The notes under the pieces: model-generated
The model's database searches: none
What the model saw: only the letters and a program-made list of their open reading frames with translations
What the model was told of the DNA's origin: nothing
DNA from: Pochonia chlamydosporia 170
Lineage: Eukaryota; Ascomycota; Sordariomycetes; Hypocreales; Clavicipitaceae
Reading direction: 5' to 3'
DNA length: 64,000 nucleotides
NCBI RefSeq assembly: GCF_001653235.2
Contig: NC_035794.1
Span: 1,364,001-1,428,000, forward strand
In this document: positions 47,245 through 58,504 of the stretch, piece by piece
Layout of the letters: the number at the start of each line of letters is the position of its first letter
Numbering within the stretch: the first letter of the stretch is position 1
Made by a program: the position numbers and the translations under genes

Positions 47245-50200
47245 CAATGCATACCAGTGATGGAAGAATTGTTGACCATGGCCCGTAACGAGTCGTGAGC
47301 CATGGCGTCTAGAACTTGTAGATCTGGCAGATCTTCGCTGGCTGGTAGCGCAAATCTACGGGGTGACGACAGCTAGATAGCATACGTGTTTGGCAAGTTC
47401 GAGAGATTAGAAGATATTAACGTACTCTCTGTCTTGTAGTAAAATACATTTGCGCAGAAGAGCGACTAAAGTTTGCAAGTTAGAATCAAGTTCCCAATGA
47501 AGCTATAACACGGGGTTAAACCATCTAGCTGTCTCAGGATTGTTTTGAGCACCCAGTTTTATGCATTCTTATTCGCCTTGTACACCGTCAACTGGTTCAT
47601 TACAATGCCAATAACACGCGTACACACCGCCCCAAGGCCAATGGTGTAAGTCCGAAGTCATTGAGACGATATTCCAATATGAGGCCATTAGACCGTCGGT
47701 CTTTGTTCCGGTGAAATCTCTTACCAGAGGCTTTGTGACATGTCAATCTATGAAACGTATGAATAGACCGACAGCACTTGCTTCAACTAGAGGCTCTATA
47801 GCAGCTTACAACTTTAATGCTAGATCATTGGCAATACTCAGTGGGAAACGCCTGTTTGGTGAGCTAAATTAAGACCACGCTTTCTCGAGAAACAAAGAGG
47901 GTCCTGCTTTCTCCTGCCCATGCACCCTTTGTTGCCAGATTCGCCGGATTCATCGTCTGTATTCACATGTCACATAACCTGCCAAGCAGCTTCAGACAGT
48001 GGTGTCCTGTACAATGGAAGGTCTGCTGATTCCCGGAGTCGATCCCCTGCATGTTGGGTTCAGTTGCTTCAGAGTCCAACCTCAGCATACATTGGCTCTC
48101 AGACGGCCTCTAGCCTGGAGTTTCACCAGCCTTTGTTCCGCTGTCATAAATGATTAGAATACCCCCAAACCCCAAAGGGCGGACACCCGCAGGCAGCAAA
48201 AGTCGGACACGCTCAAATTTGGCTACGAAGCCACGCTCCGCTAGCTACTTTAAGAAGGGCATGTCGAGCTCAAGTAAATGAGCAAAACAAAGGCCGATGC
48301 CATCGTTCAGCATGGAGAATGCGGCCACGCTACTCGTGCTGCAGTGGAAGGAAGTGAAGTTGGTCACTTCGCTCTCAGGGTACGCTTTTCTTCTTAAAAA
48401 CGTAACATCCCTTTGAGCAACGAAACTGGGTCAATCGTGATCCCGGTTATATATCACTGTGTTATGCGCCTAAATGCGTCTAATACCCACTACAATTTTG
48501 CCAACTGCTGCAGACACTGCAAACATTTCGGCTTAATTTTCTACTTCGCAGCGGCATTAGCAACTACCCTACCCTTCTAGCCCCGTACGGCGGCTTGCTT
48601 TTGCCATTGGCACGAGTGCGAGCAGAAACGGCCGATACATCATTGAGTCCATTTGAACCGCAATGAAATCGTAAACAATCTCCTGGAAGTCACATGTGCC
48701 TCTGTTTTGATAATATCAAATCTCCCGATCTTTCAGCCGCAGTCCCTGCACAAGCCACCGGCATTTGCTTTACTCAACTCAGTAAGTATCGTCTCGACGC
48801 CCCATGCTGCCATGTGTGTTGCAGAGTAGCAATGCATGGATGAGCTTAGATCCTTTCGGACACAAGAGTTCAAGCAAGGGTTGCTCCATTGTCATTTCCG
48901 AAGTCCTGTTAGTTGGTGGATCGACATTGGTAAACAAGCGAACACGTCAAAACGGTCAAGACATGATACGGCCAAGGGAAAGAAGAGATGCACATTTGTT
49001 TATCCAAGAACGAGTCTTGACCAATTATTTCGACAGGGTTAGCTTCATTTGGTGGCTTGATGTTGAACAACTCAAGTACAACTCAGACAGTTGTAGTGCT
49101 AAGGCGAGTTTGTCGATTCCCGCCGAACTGTTTTCTTTCAATTCCTTCTCCTGGTGCTCCGTCTTGAGACAAATTCCAGAAAACATCTAGCCCAGAGCGG
49201 TGCTCAAGTCAGAAGAAAGTTTCAGCCATGTCCTGCAAAACGTAGCCCATTTCCAAATGTCGCAGCAGACCAACGTCAAGGAGTGATGGAAAGCACCATG
49301 TCCCTTCCTGTGGATACCCAAGTTGTCGGAGGTCACCGCAAAGGGGCTGAATCAACAAGCAGCATTTTCTTCCTTGTTTACCAAACTTGAACCGCAGTTC
49401 CTCCTTTCCAACCCTTATTTGAAAGTCTTGGCGGCGGCATTGACACTCTCTCGGCCGATCCCGCACCCTCAGACCATTTAATATAAGCATCCAACGCAGC
49501 GGTAAACCCCACAAGAGCAGCTAGCATTACTCTCGTTGCCAATAGACTCAAAATTGAGTCTCATAGGGCAACTTGAGGTGCACACAAATTACGTTGCAAA
49601 ACCCGCCAACGAGCAAGACAAGACGCACTTCTCGACCAGCAAACCTCAAAGTCGGCGAACTGCTCAACGCCCTGTTCACATGGGAGCCTTCCCTGTTTGG
49701 CATTTCGTCCGATGTGGATCGAAGCCACTAGTTACCGTTTGTGGCGGCAAGCCGGTCGATATGCAGGGGTTAAAAAGCCCGAACCACAGAAAAGCTTGAA
49801 GAACTTCCAACTGCGAGTCATGGGGCAGATGTCCATCGTTTGTCCTGAGAGACATTGAAATGACAAGTCATCTCATCCCCAAATTTCCAAGAAATCAAGT
49901 GAGACACAGTCAAAGCGATCGTGATACAACTCTGCGGGTCGCTGATGGGCCACACAACAGAGTTGCTGCGCAGTTACTTGGCTTGTAAAGTTCTAAACAG
50001 TTCCGCGCAAGGGATGTCAGTTGGAAAGATGGAAGCCACGCGGAACCAACTCCGACCATCAACACGAGGCAAGTTAGTTTGCAGACTTTCGAGTCAACAG
50101 CAACTAACACTCTTCCAATGCAAGCCACAATCTGGAGTATTGGCACTTACTGCGCTATCTACGCTGAATTAATCATATGAAACAGGTAGTTGCAAGAATC

Positions 50201-50983
50201 ACTCTTCTGATCTCAAATTGGCCAATTTACCAACAAAAATCTGAATAAACACAAAATGAGATGCAAAGTGAGATCTTCATTGCCCTCTTTCCAAACCCTC
50301 AGCCCGACTCATGAGAGACCCCTAAAACCCTCCGTACCCATATCACCGTCTCAACGCCATGCTTGAGCGTGCAGTAGCTCGTCCAGTGTCCTGGGTTGGG
50401 CCCAGGGGTTACCGTAACCCATCGCATCTCTTCGCGTGGGGGGGACTTGTTCTTGTCGCCGCCGCCACATCAAGCCCTTTCCCCTCTTCTGGGTGCAGAA
50501 TTTTGTCACTTGAGACACTTGAGCCGAATCATGTCAAACTGAGTTGTCATTGGGGCGAATGAGGCTTTACCGCGCTCCAGGGGTTTTGGTGACTCGTGGG
50601 TGCGGCAACTTACGTACCCGTAGAGTTTTTCCATGCATGATCGATGTGGATATAACTACACTGGGAATGTTCTGCGCCTTTATTGTCTGCGAGGCGGTAC
50701 AATCTTGATTTCCCCACAACTTCACATGCTGCGCGATTGGTTTTCAATATTTCGATCCCGTTAGGCCCGGCTGTAGCCATATTCCCCGTAGTTTACCTGT
50801 CACTTTCTTTCGACTTTCATCCTTCCTTTTTCTCTGTCCACCCTGCGAAGGATCGAGTTGATGTCAACCAGTTGAGGAAGTTTCGGCCTTTAAAGGAAGG
50901 TGCTTGGGACTCTTCACGCGTAGCTATTGCTGCGACGATTTTTCTCTTCGGCACCGGCTCAAGAGAATGGGACGTTGGTGACA
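47245..50983. other. 3.7-kb stretch with no supported gene
   Basis: Apart from the NLR 5'-end relic (47683-47990) I see no gene. Plus-strand frames at 48804-49190 and 49536-49799 and others are short, overlap in different phases and lack motifs. A decayed region is likely, given the relic within it. Confidence 0.45.
47683..47990 (-). repeat. diverged copy of the NLR promoter and first exon
   Basis: On the minus strand an ATG at 47741 begins ATGTCACAAAGCCTCTG followed by GTAAG, matching the NLR start at 43847 (ATGTCGAGAAACCTCTG then GTAAG). Upstream, matched blocks keep nearly the same distance from each ATG: CATTGGCA-TA at 85 bases in both, and GGTGAGCTAAATTAA at 122 and 118. Downstream, GGCC(A)TTAGACC lies 55 and 58 bases into each intron. 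No recognisable NLR coding sequence continues toward 47244, so the copy is a truncated relic. Confidence 0.6.
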
Positions 50984-52529
50984 ATGCGGCTTTCTATCAG
51001 CTCGGCCATTCTGTGGGCTTGTTTGTCAACATTTGCTCTCGCCCAGCATTCCAACATAACGTATCCGTCGGCATCCGAGATTCTCAAGGATCTTCCTCCT
51101 TGTGCAGTAAGGAAACCGCCCGTGGCTAATAGCTCAATTCGTTCGAAATAACACGTTCACTAACTACGTGATTGTGTTTAGGCCAAATGTCTAACAACGG
51201 TTGTCCCTGGTTCTGCTTGCTCCGTCACAGACGTTGAGTGTATTTGCACGAACCAACCAATTCAGGATGCAGCCGAAAAGTGCATTCTGCAAGGATGCCC
51301 TTCGCTAGTCGATGCTCTCTGTGAGTAGTATCGCTGCCTCAAAAACTGGTACATTCCTAATGCATTCCTGCACAGCCGCCAAGAATATCACAGCAACGGC
51401 TTGCCATGCTCCCGTTCGTGACCGGTCAGGCCAATATGTAGCCGTATCGATTTCCCTAGGGACCATTACAGTTCTCTTCGTTCTTGTACGGTTAATTTTC
51501 AAGCAATTTTTCAGCGCCAACACCGGACTAGCGGCAGACGACAAAGTGATTCTTGGCACCCTAGCACTTCGAATCTCCTGCACGATTATCAACGTCGAGG
51601 GCCTGGCGGCCCATGGCCTAGGCAAGGATACGTGGACGCTACCATCACACGAGTTAACGACATTCACCGAGTGGCTGTATATCATGGAGGTGCTATACTT
51701 GGCAGAACTATCCCTCATTAAACTCAGTCTGTCTCTGTTCTACGTTCGCATCTTCCCTGGTACGATTATAAAACGACTTCTCTGGGGCACAGTCATCTTC
51801 AACATTCTTTACGGAGCGACCTTTGTCATAACGGCAATTTTCCAGTGCACCCCGATCAACTATTTTTGGACGCAGTACGTGGAAGATCATGCAGTTGGAA
51901 AATGTATCAACATCAATGCTTTTGGCTGGGCAAATGCCGCCATCAGCGTCGCTCTGGATATCTGGATGATTAGTATCCCGTTGAGTCAGATTCCGAAGCT
52001 GAAGCTGCACTGGACAAAGAAGTTTGGTGTTGCCATCATGTTTTTCCTCGGAGCATTGTAAGTACAGGACTGTTAAATAGCGAGTGGTAGGCATCTGCTA
52101 ATGTTCTTTAGCGTTACTATTGTGTCAATCCTTCGACTGAACTCGCTCGTTTCCTGGGCAAACTCGACCAACCCAACCTGGGATCAGTGGAACATCGTCT
52201 ACTGGTCTACAATCGAAGTCAACGTCGGAATGATTTGCACGTGTCTTCCGTCCATTCGTCTCCTCATGCTACGAGCATTCCCGAATTTGACTCGTTCGCA
52301 GCCAACGCACGGCAGCAACTCCTTCAGTCACCACACAGGCGGTCAATCTGGATTGGATAGAAGAACAACAGGGAGGGATCACCGTCTTTCTGAACTCGAT
52401 CAAACCAGGGGGCACACTTGGACACGAATAGGTGCGTGGTTGAGTGGTCACAGAAACCCACGACGTCAGTATGCTAATGAGATGACTCAGAGTCAGAGAC
52501 CAAAGCATGAGCAGCTGCCACTGCCATAA
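50984..52529 (+). CDS. CFEM-domain rhodopsin-like receptor (Pth11-type)
   Basis: Four exons (50984-51106, 51182-51320, 51376-52057, 52112-52529) encode 453 residues. A signal peptide precedes a CFEM domain with its cysteine pattern (PPCAAKCL, GSACSVTDVECICTN, AEKCILQGC), then a seven-helix fungal rhodopsin-like domain (VSISLGTITVLFVLVRLIF, WLYIMEVLYLAELSLIKLSL, LLWGTVIFNILYGATFVI, NAAISVALDIWMISIP, FGVAIMFFLGAFVTIVSI, WSTIEVNVGMICTCLPSI) and a basic, Ser-rich cytoplasmic tail. Pth11-type receptors sense surface or host cues and signal through G proteins. The first intron splits the CFEM domain; an annotation starting at 50927 would add 19 non-signal residues. Confidence 0.88.
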
Positions 52530-53095
52530 CTCTAATTTGTTCTTTGTTACATTTACATTTATATATACCCAGCAGGTTTGGAAGCGCTACCAGGGCGACA
52601 TGGACGACTCTAATAATGTCTCATTGAGAGACGGTGGTTGTGAAGAGACATGATAGGCGGATGTATATAGCCCTGACAAAGTAGCTCGGAATACATGATT
52701 GAGCAGATTAATGAAGCGCCTAGTTTATTTTTCCTCTATTTTAATTGAGATTGATGTCAGCCGCTTGCCTTTTTAAGGTCGCCGAACCAGGCGATCCTGT
52801 TCTGGAAGTAGCCGATGAGGCTTAGCATGGATCTTTTGGCAAGCGATGTGAGTCTCGAACGAATAAATCCTTAGTTGAGCCACTTTACCATGCAACTCGT
52901 CGTAAAGTGATTTGCTAGCGTCTTATTGCCACCCTTAAACAACTTCAACCAACACTTCAACATGTGCATATATAATACCAGGCTGTCAGCATTGGTTTTT
53001 CGTTCGAAGACCTCACTAATTCACGTCTCTGAAGAAAAAGCTGCCGACTTCCAACTCCTAGCCAGTTTTCTGGCTCCAGAGGTTCCCTCGCCATC
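52530..53095. other. intergenic
   Basis: About 570 bases between two plus-strand genes; AT-rich terminator region followed by an A/C-rich leader. No gene seen. Confidence 0.5.
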
Positions 53096-54928
53096 ATGGG
53101 CTGTACTACATCAAAGCCAGAAGAGGGTGCTACTGCGGTTCGAAAGATTCAGTTGCCGCCCACCCTTCCCGAAGTCAATTGGGAGATCGATCCTTCATGG
53201 ACTGAATTTTTGAAAGAGCTGGAACAGAAGGCCGTTGAGGCAGGGGCACACGATGAATTCTGCGCCTCATTTCAAGAAATGCTGCCCAAGCTTGTGCGAG
53301 GGAAGTTGGCTGAAAACTTTCCCGAGTGTGTTCAAGGCGGCACGATGCGAGAAATGAGCAATACATCTGGGTTTCCAACTAGAGATGCCTCTCCGTGCCA
53401 ATATCCCACACAACATGTCATAACTCTTGACGACGTTGGCAAAGGCATCTTGTACAATCAAACATTCATTATCGCCACGCCATTGAGACCACAAGACGAG
53501 AAAGATGGGCAGAGTCGCATTGTGCCTGGTGCAACACTCGATTCGACAGAGATGTTCTACACAAAAAGCGCACTCGTAACTCACCTCGCTTTACTGAGCC
53601 AACAAGACCTCAACATTAGGCATGGTGTCATTGACATATACATGGGGGTGGACAAGATTACCTGCAAACTTAATCGGAACAATACGGAACCTACCATTGT
53701 TCCTGTGCCATGCACTACATCACAGGAGTTCCAGGCGCTTACCAAATGGATGGTAAAGCAGGTCAAGACCCATGCGGACGAGATTCGGGGGATGTTTCGG
53801 CCGTACTTGTTCAGAATGACAGTTCGAACAGGGGCAAATGGCCCTCACGGCTGCACGGTCTGGGACGAAGGGAAGCTTCCGTTCTCAGTTAACGGCGTTC
53901 CATATCAATTTCCCACGAGGTTACTTGTCGTGAGAGACTACAACAACATGACAAAGGGAGTCGAAGCAGCTCATTTCATGGTGAATGCCAAGGATACTAC
54001 CCCAGAGGACAAGCCTTCAGTGTTGTTGAGAAACTTGGATCCCACTAAGAATCCGGGCGGCGTGCTCGCCATCACTTTGGTAGTGGCGATCAATCCAGAA
54101 GTCCTCTGGCCGAAACTCGGCGCATATGCCAAAACTGCTGCCTTCAAGGCAGCCGAGCAGGCGTTGCTAGACCATGTGAAACAACTAAACAGAGAAGGCA
54201 AGGTTCAACGATGCGACGCGTATGTATCAATGGGAGTGGACTTGTCGCAGCACAAGTTTGTAGGCGACGAGATGCCTTTCACTATCCCCGCGGACAGCCA
54301 AAGCACCCTTAGCCGGGCAGATGGAAACAAGAGCCTAGAGACAGACTTCCACGTCACATTGGAAGAACAACCAAAGCACACTCTCTTCCAGTCTGAAAGC
54401 GAATTCCAAGCCGTCAAAGAGGTTATGCGACAGCGAGCTCGAGAGGACCCTGAACGCAACCGCACTCTCCAGATGATGATCGGTCCCATGATCGCAAAGC
54501 AGTTCCTGGAGGTGAACTACCCGCATTGCGAAATTACAGACGAAGGGGAGTTTCCGGCAGTGTTGCCAGATGGAATTGAAATGCAGATTTGCGATACAAG
54601 GCTCGTTGTGGCGAGAGATCCGAAGCAAGAGCCCAAGAGTGTCGTTGCTGCTATACATGTTGTGCCGTGTCCAGACGGACCAGATGGCGAGTTGACTGTT
54701 TTAAGTGACAAGGTGTGGTTGGACACGAAGGAGATGAAGGGAGCCGAGTTTGCGTTGCTGGGCTTGTTGAAGAAATGGTATAAAGAGGGGAAGGTTTCTG
54801 AGGTGGATTGCATGGCTCAAGTTATGATGGCTAAGGACGCCTCGATTTACAAGTTTGTGGATGGTGAGAGATTCGAAGATTATAGCGATGAGAGGAATAA
54901 GGCGTTTATTTGGCCTGGGACAGCGTAA
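53096..54928 (+). CDS. lipid-anchored protein with three internal repeats, unknown family
   Basis: A 610-residue intronless protein. It starts MGCTTSKPEEG, a strong N-myristoylation signal (Gly2, Ser6) with Cys3 as a palmitoylation site, so it should sit on the inner face of a membrane. The body holds three related units of roughly 160-185 residues (about 34-190, 205-390 and 440-600). Units 2 and 3 share a helix before MFRPYL/MIGPMI, an acidic DEGKLPF/DEGEFPA turn, TRLLVVRD/TRLVVARD, VEAAHFMV/VAAIHVV and FKAAEQALLDHVKQLNREGKV/KGAEFALLGLLKKWYKEGKV, ending in QHKFVGDE/IYKFVDGE. Unit 1 is more diverged. I recognise no enzyme motif and no named family. Confidence 0.78.
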   Translation: MGCTTSKPEEGATAVRKIQLPPTLPEVNWEIDPSWTEFLKELEQKAVEAGAHDEFCASFQEMLPKLVRGKLAENFPECVQGGTMREMSNTSGFPTRDASPCQYPTQHVITLDDVGKGILYNQTFIIATPLRPQDEKDGQSRIVPGATLDSTEMFYTKSALVTHLALLSQQDLNIRHGVIDIYMGVDKITCKLNRNNTEPTIVPVPCTTSQEFQALTKWMVKQVKTHADEIRGMFRPYLFRMTVRTGANGPHGCTVWDEGKLPFSVNGVPYQFPTRLLVVRDYNNMTKGVEAAHFMVNAKDTTPEDKPSVLLRNLDPTKNPGGVLAITLVVAINPEVLWPKLGAYAKTAAFKAAEQALLDHVKQLNREGKVQRCDAYVSMGVDLSQHKFVGDEMPFTIPADSQSTLSRADGNKSLETDFHVTLEEQPKHTLFQSESEFQAVKEVMRQRAREDPERNRTLQMMIGPMIAKQFLEVNYPHCEITDEGEFPAVLPDGIEMQICDTRLVVARDPKQEPKSVVAAIHVVPCPDGPDGELTVLSDKVWLDTKEMKGAEFALLGLLKKWYKEGKVSEVDCMAQVMMAKDASIYKFVDGERFEDYSDERNKAFIWPGTA

Positions 54929-55501
54929 TAATTAATAATCATAATGAGGATAATGAATTGAATTGGATGAAGAGCAATATTGTATAACTTCACGGAAGGT
55001 TCATTGGTGTTTAGTTACATTCAATTCAAGTTCATTGTGGAAGTGCTAGCAGGCAATCTGGAGGATATGTTTGAGGATTTGCCAACGAACTACACGCAGC
55101 CTCACGGAAGGGGCATGACTGTGATCAAAGGCCAAGTTTACACTACCAAAATACTGTAGTAATGTCTTTAAGCCCGGTATACTCTCGTAATACTCAATTC
55201 TTGTGCATTCCTCTTAAAAATGGCCAAAAAAAAAAAAAAATAAAAAAATAAAAAAAGAGGGTACAGGGTAGCGGAGTCTGTCAATGTAGCCAGGAACCGT
55301 GCCTGCCAACTTTGTGGCCACAGCTTCCGCCCCACAACCCCTCCAACATTACCTCCAGCTTCGTCACCAAGATCACCATTTCCTCAACATCCCGCCTCGG
55401 TTCCTCTCGCCATCGCCTCCTCTCTGATACCGAGCTCCCAGGGCTATACGACTCCCCTCCTAGCTCCTCCTTCCAGAATCGATCACCTCGAATCCCGCAT
55501 C
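54929..55501. other. intergenic with an interrupted A tract
   Basis: About 570 bases between two plus-strand genes. An A-rich run interrupted by single T bases (55226-55256) may exclude nucleosomes in the Get4 promoter. The 200 bases after it are C-rich leader. Confidence 0.5.
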
Positions 55502-56547
55502 ATGGCCAGCAAAGTAGACAAAATCGTCGCCCGGTTGCAACAAAAGATTACAGATGGCGACTACTACGAAGCCCAACAACAGACTCGAGTCGCCGCCTCT
55601 CGCTACATCAAGACTAAGAGCTGGGATTCCGCCATTGACATCTTATCCAATGTTGCACAGTCACTTCTGAAAGCTGGCCAGGGCGGCAGCGGTGGTGACT
55701 TGTGCATAATGATGGTGGATGTGTACAAGCAGGCGGAGCTGACGCCCGATTCTGCGTCAAAGGGACGATTACTTACTTGTTTGCGGTTATTTGGCGGGGA
55801 GGAACCTACGAGGAAGAAGTTCATTACTGACATGCTGGGGTAAGTTGGACTACGGTGCCAGCATTTTGCAGGATATGCTAACTAACAACATGTAGCTGGT
55901 CGGCCAAGTTCGGCGACTATCCCGCCGGAGACCCAGAGATTCATCACGTAGCGGGATCTCTGTACGCAGAAGAACACGACACATACGAAGCAGAGCGACA
56001 TCTTGTCCTTGGCACTAAAGATTCCCCCGAAGTTCTATTCAAGATGGAGTATACTTGGTACAAGGAGGGCGACGCCCATCTCGCGCCTCACTTCGCCGGA
56101 CGAGCAGTGCTGCCGTATTTGCTGGTTGGTAACGTTCGCGCCGCCAACACCTGCTACCGTCTCTTCACCAGCGCACTGAGCAGCGACAACCCCAGCCTCG
56201 GTGTGCAAGACGTGTCAAGTTCACACTCGGATATCCGAATCTTCCCTAGTCTACCGCTCCTCAATTTCCTCGGTCTCCTCCTACTTGCGATTCAACGAGC
56301 CGCACCAGATGTCTACAAGGGCCTCATCGCCAAATACGCCACACAAATAAATGAGACGGATGCGTGGGCGGAGCCGTTGGAAATGATTGCCGAAATGTAC
56401 TTTGGCATCACGAAGCCAAGACAAAGTAATCCTCTGATGGACCTGATGAGCGGGCTATTTGCCGGCGGCGGCGGCGCACCACCTCAACAGCCGCGAAGGC
56501 AAGGAATCCGGGGTCCAGATACCCCTATGGCTGAGGGGTTGGATTAA
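55502..56547 (+). CDS. GET4: Get4, GET-pathway tail-anchored protein targeting factor
   Basis: Two exons (55502-55839 and 55896-56547) encode 329 residues. The all-helical repeat protein is recognised from VDKIVARLQQKITDGDYYEAQQ, the YIKTKSWDSAIDIL helix, LLTCLRLF, WSAKFGDYPAGDPEIHHVAGSLY and YKEGDAHLA, and from the C-terminal LMDLMSGLFAGG. With Get5 it bridges Sgt2 to the ATPase Get3 in the cytosol, handing tail-anchored proteins to the ER insertion machinery. Length matches fungal Get4; the single intron is placed at the conserved DMLG/WSAKFGDY junction. The C-terminus is low complexity (Gly, Pro, Arg). Confidence 0.93.
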
Positions 56548-56679
56548 TTCAGTCCGTGGTGTGTCGTAAGGCGAATACGTAGTGATGTATCATATACAGA
56601 TACCAGGAAACATAGCAGAGAGCGTTTGTCGTGGGGAGTAAAACGTGGACTGTATGCGAAAACGATTAAAAGCGAGTCA

Positions 56680-57237
56680 TCATCGAACCTGATCTTCTGC
56701 TTCGAACATCCAATTATCTTCAGCTAGCGCAGTGACTTTGGCGCGTAAACTTGCTCTCACGGCTTCGAGAAGCTCTACATATTCCAAATTAGCAGGATGG
56801 CGAAAATGTGATGCCCTGTAAAACATACCCTCAGGCTGATCTGGCACGGCACTATGATTAATACTATGATGTTTCACAGCTTCCGAAAGCCGTTGCCTCT
56901 CCTCTAAACATCACCGTTAGCACACACTTGACACTCAACACAATCCGCACATACTCTCACTATCATCCCTCTCATCCGGCTCGTCCGTCTCCATAATTGG
57001 CGTAGGCGGATCGCCCAACTCAATCTCGCCTTGCTGGTTTCTCACCACAATCTCAGAGCCGTCTGAGAGAACCTCCACGTCGAGGCGCACCGTGTCCGCT
57101 GAGTTGGAGGAGCTGGCTGTTGGTCGACGGGTTAACTGGCTGCGGAAGAGGTTTGGCCGACTGGCGTTTGCGACTGCTCCTGGCGCGTGGCGGGGGCGGT
57201 GGATGCCATTTGGAGGCGGTTGTGATCTTTGACTCAT
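56680..57237 (-). CDS. small acidic protein of unknown function
   Basis: Three minus-strand exons (57237-56961, 56903-56829, 56774-56680) give 148 residues. The N-terminal half is basic and disordered (HRPRHAPGAVANASR), followed by an acidic segment (EVLSDGSEIVVRNQQGEIEL, then METDEPDERDD) and a C-terminal helix (ELLEAVRASLRAKVTALAEDNWMFEAEDQ). The second intron is 54 nt without an in-frame stop, so an unspliced model would add 18 residues; it has a GTATGT donor, CTGCTAAT branch and TAG acceptor. The C-terminal helix looks like a short coiled coil. It is convergent with GET4 and 130 bases from it. Function unknown. Confidence 0.62.
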
Positions 57238-57817
57238 TAGGCAAGAAGTCTAGTGGGATGATAGAGATGAGTTGTGTATGCTAATGGTGAAGTGATGGAT
57301 ATTGAGGTTTAGGTTTGTCTACAGTGTGCATGACTGGTTGGTTCGAGCTGATGGAGGGGCGGAAAGGGAGGGGCCATCCATTGAGTGTGATTATGGGGTT
57401 GCCTGGGAAGCTGAGGATCAGCGGTATGAGCATCGAAACCTGTCAGCTCGATGAAATAAGTCTAAAATATGGTGGCTGCATTTGCTGGGTAATTAAAAAG
57501 GCCGGGAAAATTGATTCACATTATATCACGAGATCTGGCACCTGTAACAGTTCTTACAGTCACTTGTTTGACTGATCCATATGGCATTTCAATCTTTGGA
57601 CACCACCAAGTCATGTCTAGTCTCAATTTGGAGAGCTCCTAAACGCAAATCAACTTGCAATAAAAACAACGCTGCTATGATTGTACACACAAAACCGTTC
57701 CACCGTGTACTCCGACAAGCCAAACTATGATAAACCAACACCCGTCCTGCCTGGCTCCAACCTCCAACTCACCACTGCCGTCCACACTCCCGTTTCCACC
57801 GCCGTCCCCTCGTAGGC
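57238..57817. other. intergenic
   Basis: About 580 bases between two minus-strand genes, holding the promoter of the small acidic gene and the terminator of the Vps68-type gene. A plus-strand frame at 57315-57575 has no recognised motif. Confidence 0.45.
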
Positions 57818-58504
57818 TTATATCGAGAGATTGTAGGAATATTCGTCTTCCATGTTCTGACTAACCCAGAGAACCACCGAGCTGTGGAAATTAGTGTCTT
57901 GCTGTGGGAAGCGAAGATCCAGCGAGTGGAACATACCTGAATCCAACAAGTGCATTGCTAACCAAGTTCTCGATGCCCATTCCCAGCGCAGGCATAGAGA
58001 CGCCAGGCACCACAAACTTGAGCACGAATACGGTCACACCGCCAGCCATGCCGCCCGCAAGAGCAGCAAAGCCCAGGAACAGCACCACCCGAGCTTTCCA
58101 CGCAACCCCAGATCCGCTGTAGCTGAAGGAGTCGGCGCTGAGGCGTGTCTTCTCAACAGAGTTGATGATCAACATGCCGAGACTGGAGAAGACAAGGGGT
58201 AGCCAGTCAACAAACTTGACGTGGACGTTGGAGCCGTTGCGGGCGGATTTTGACCATACTGCCGAATCGAGCATGACGTAGAATGCGAGAGAGAACTGCC
58301 ACGGATGTCGAGTTAGTCTGCGCCCTTCGGAACTCATGGATGAGTGCAGATATCTCTCCATATAGGAGAGCCGCCTCTGCACTATGATTAAGAGAGATGC
58401 CCATGACTTACCAGAGCACCCGCGGCGTAGACGCCGGTATTGCGAGCCCAGACGCTGTTGAGCCACTCGGGCTTGCGGAACTTCCACAGGCGTTCCTCCT
58501 CCAT
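57818..58504 (-). CDS. VPS68: Vps68/UPF0220-type four-span membrane protein
   Basis: Three exons (58504-58412, 58295-57937, 57881-57818) encode 171 residues. Four membrane spans are visible: NTGVYAAGALFSLAFYVML, FVDWLPLVFSSLGMLIINSV, ARVVLFLGFAALAGGMAGGV and the final VGFSSVVLWVS. The N-terminus FRKPEW and the motif DSFSYSGSGVAWKARV fit the Vps68 family, which acts with Vps55 at the late endosome in sorting to the vacuole. Length and span number match. The two introns are 116 and 55 nt. The gene name is given on this domain layout. Confidence 0.82.

Noticed and set aside
48804..49190. Plus-strand frame with a YFDRVSFIWWLDVEQL segment that loosely resembles an NLR linker region
   Set aside because: No P-loop or other NLR block is found in any frame nearby, and the frame is too short to judge.
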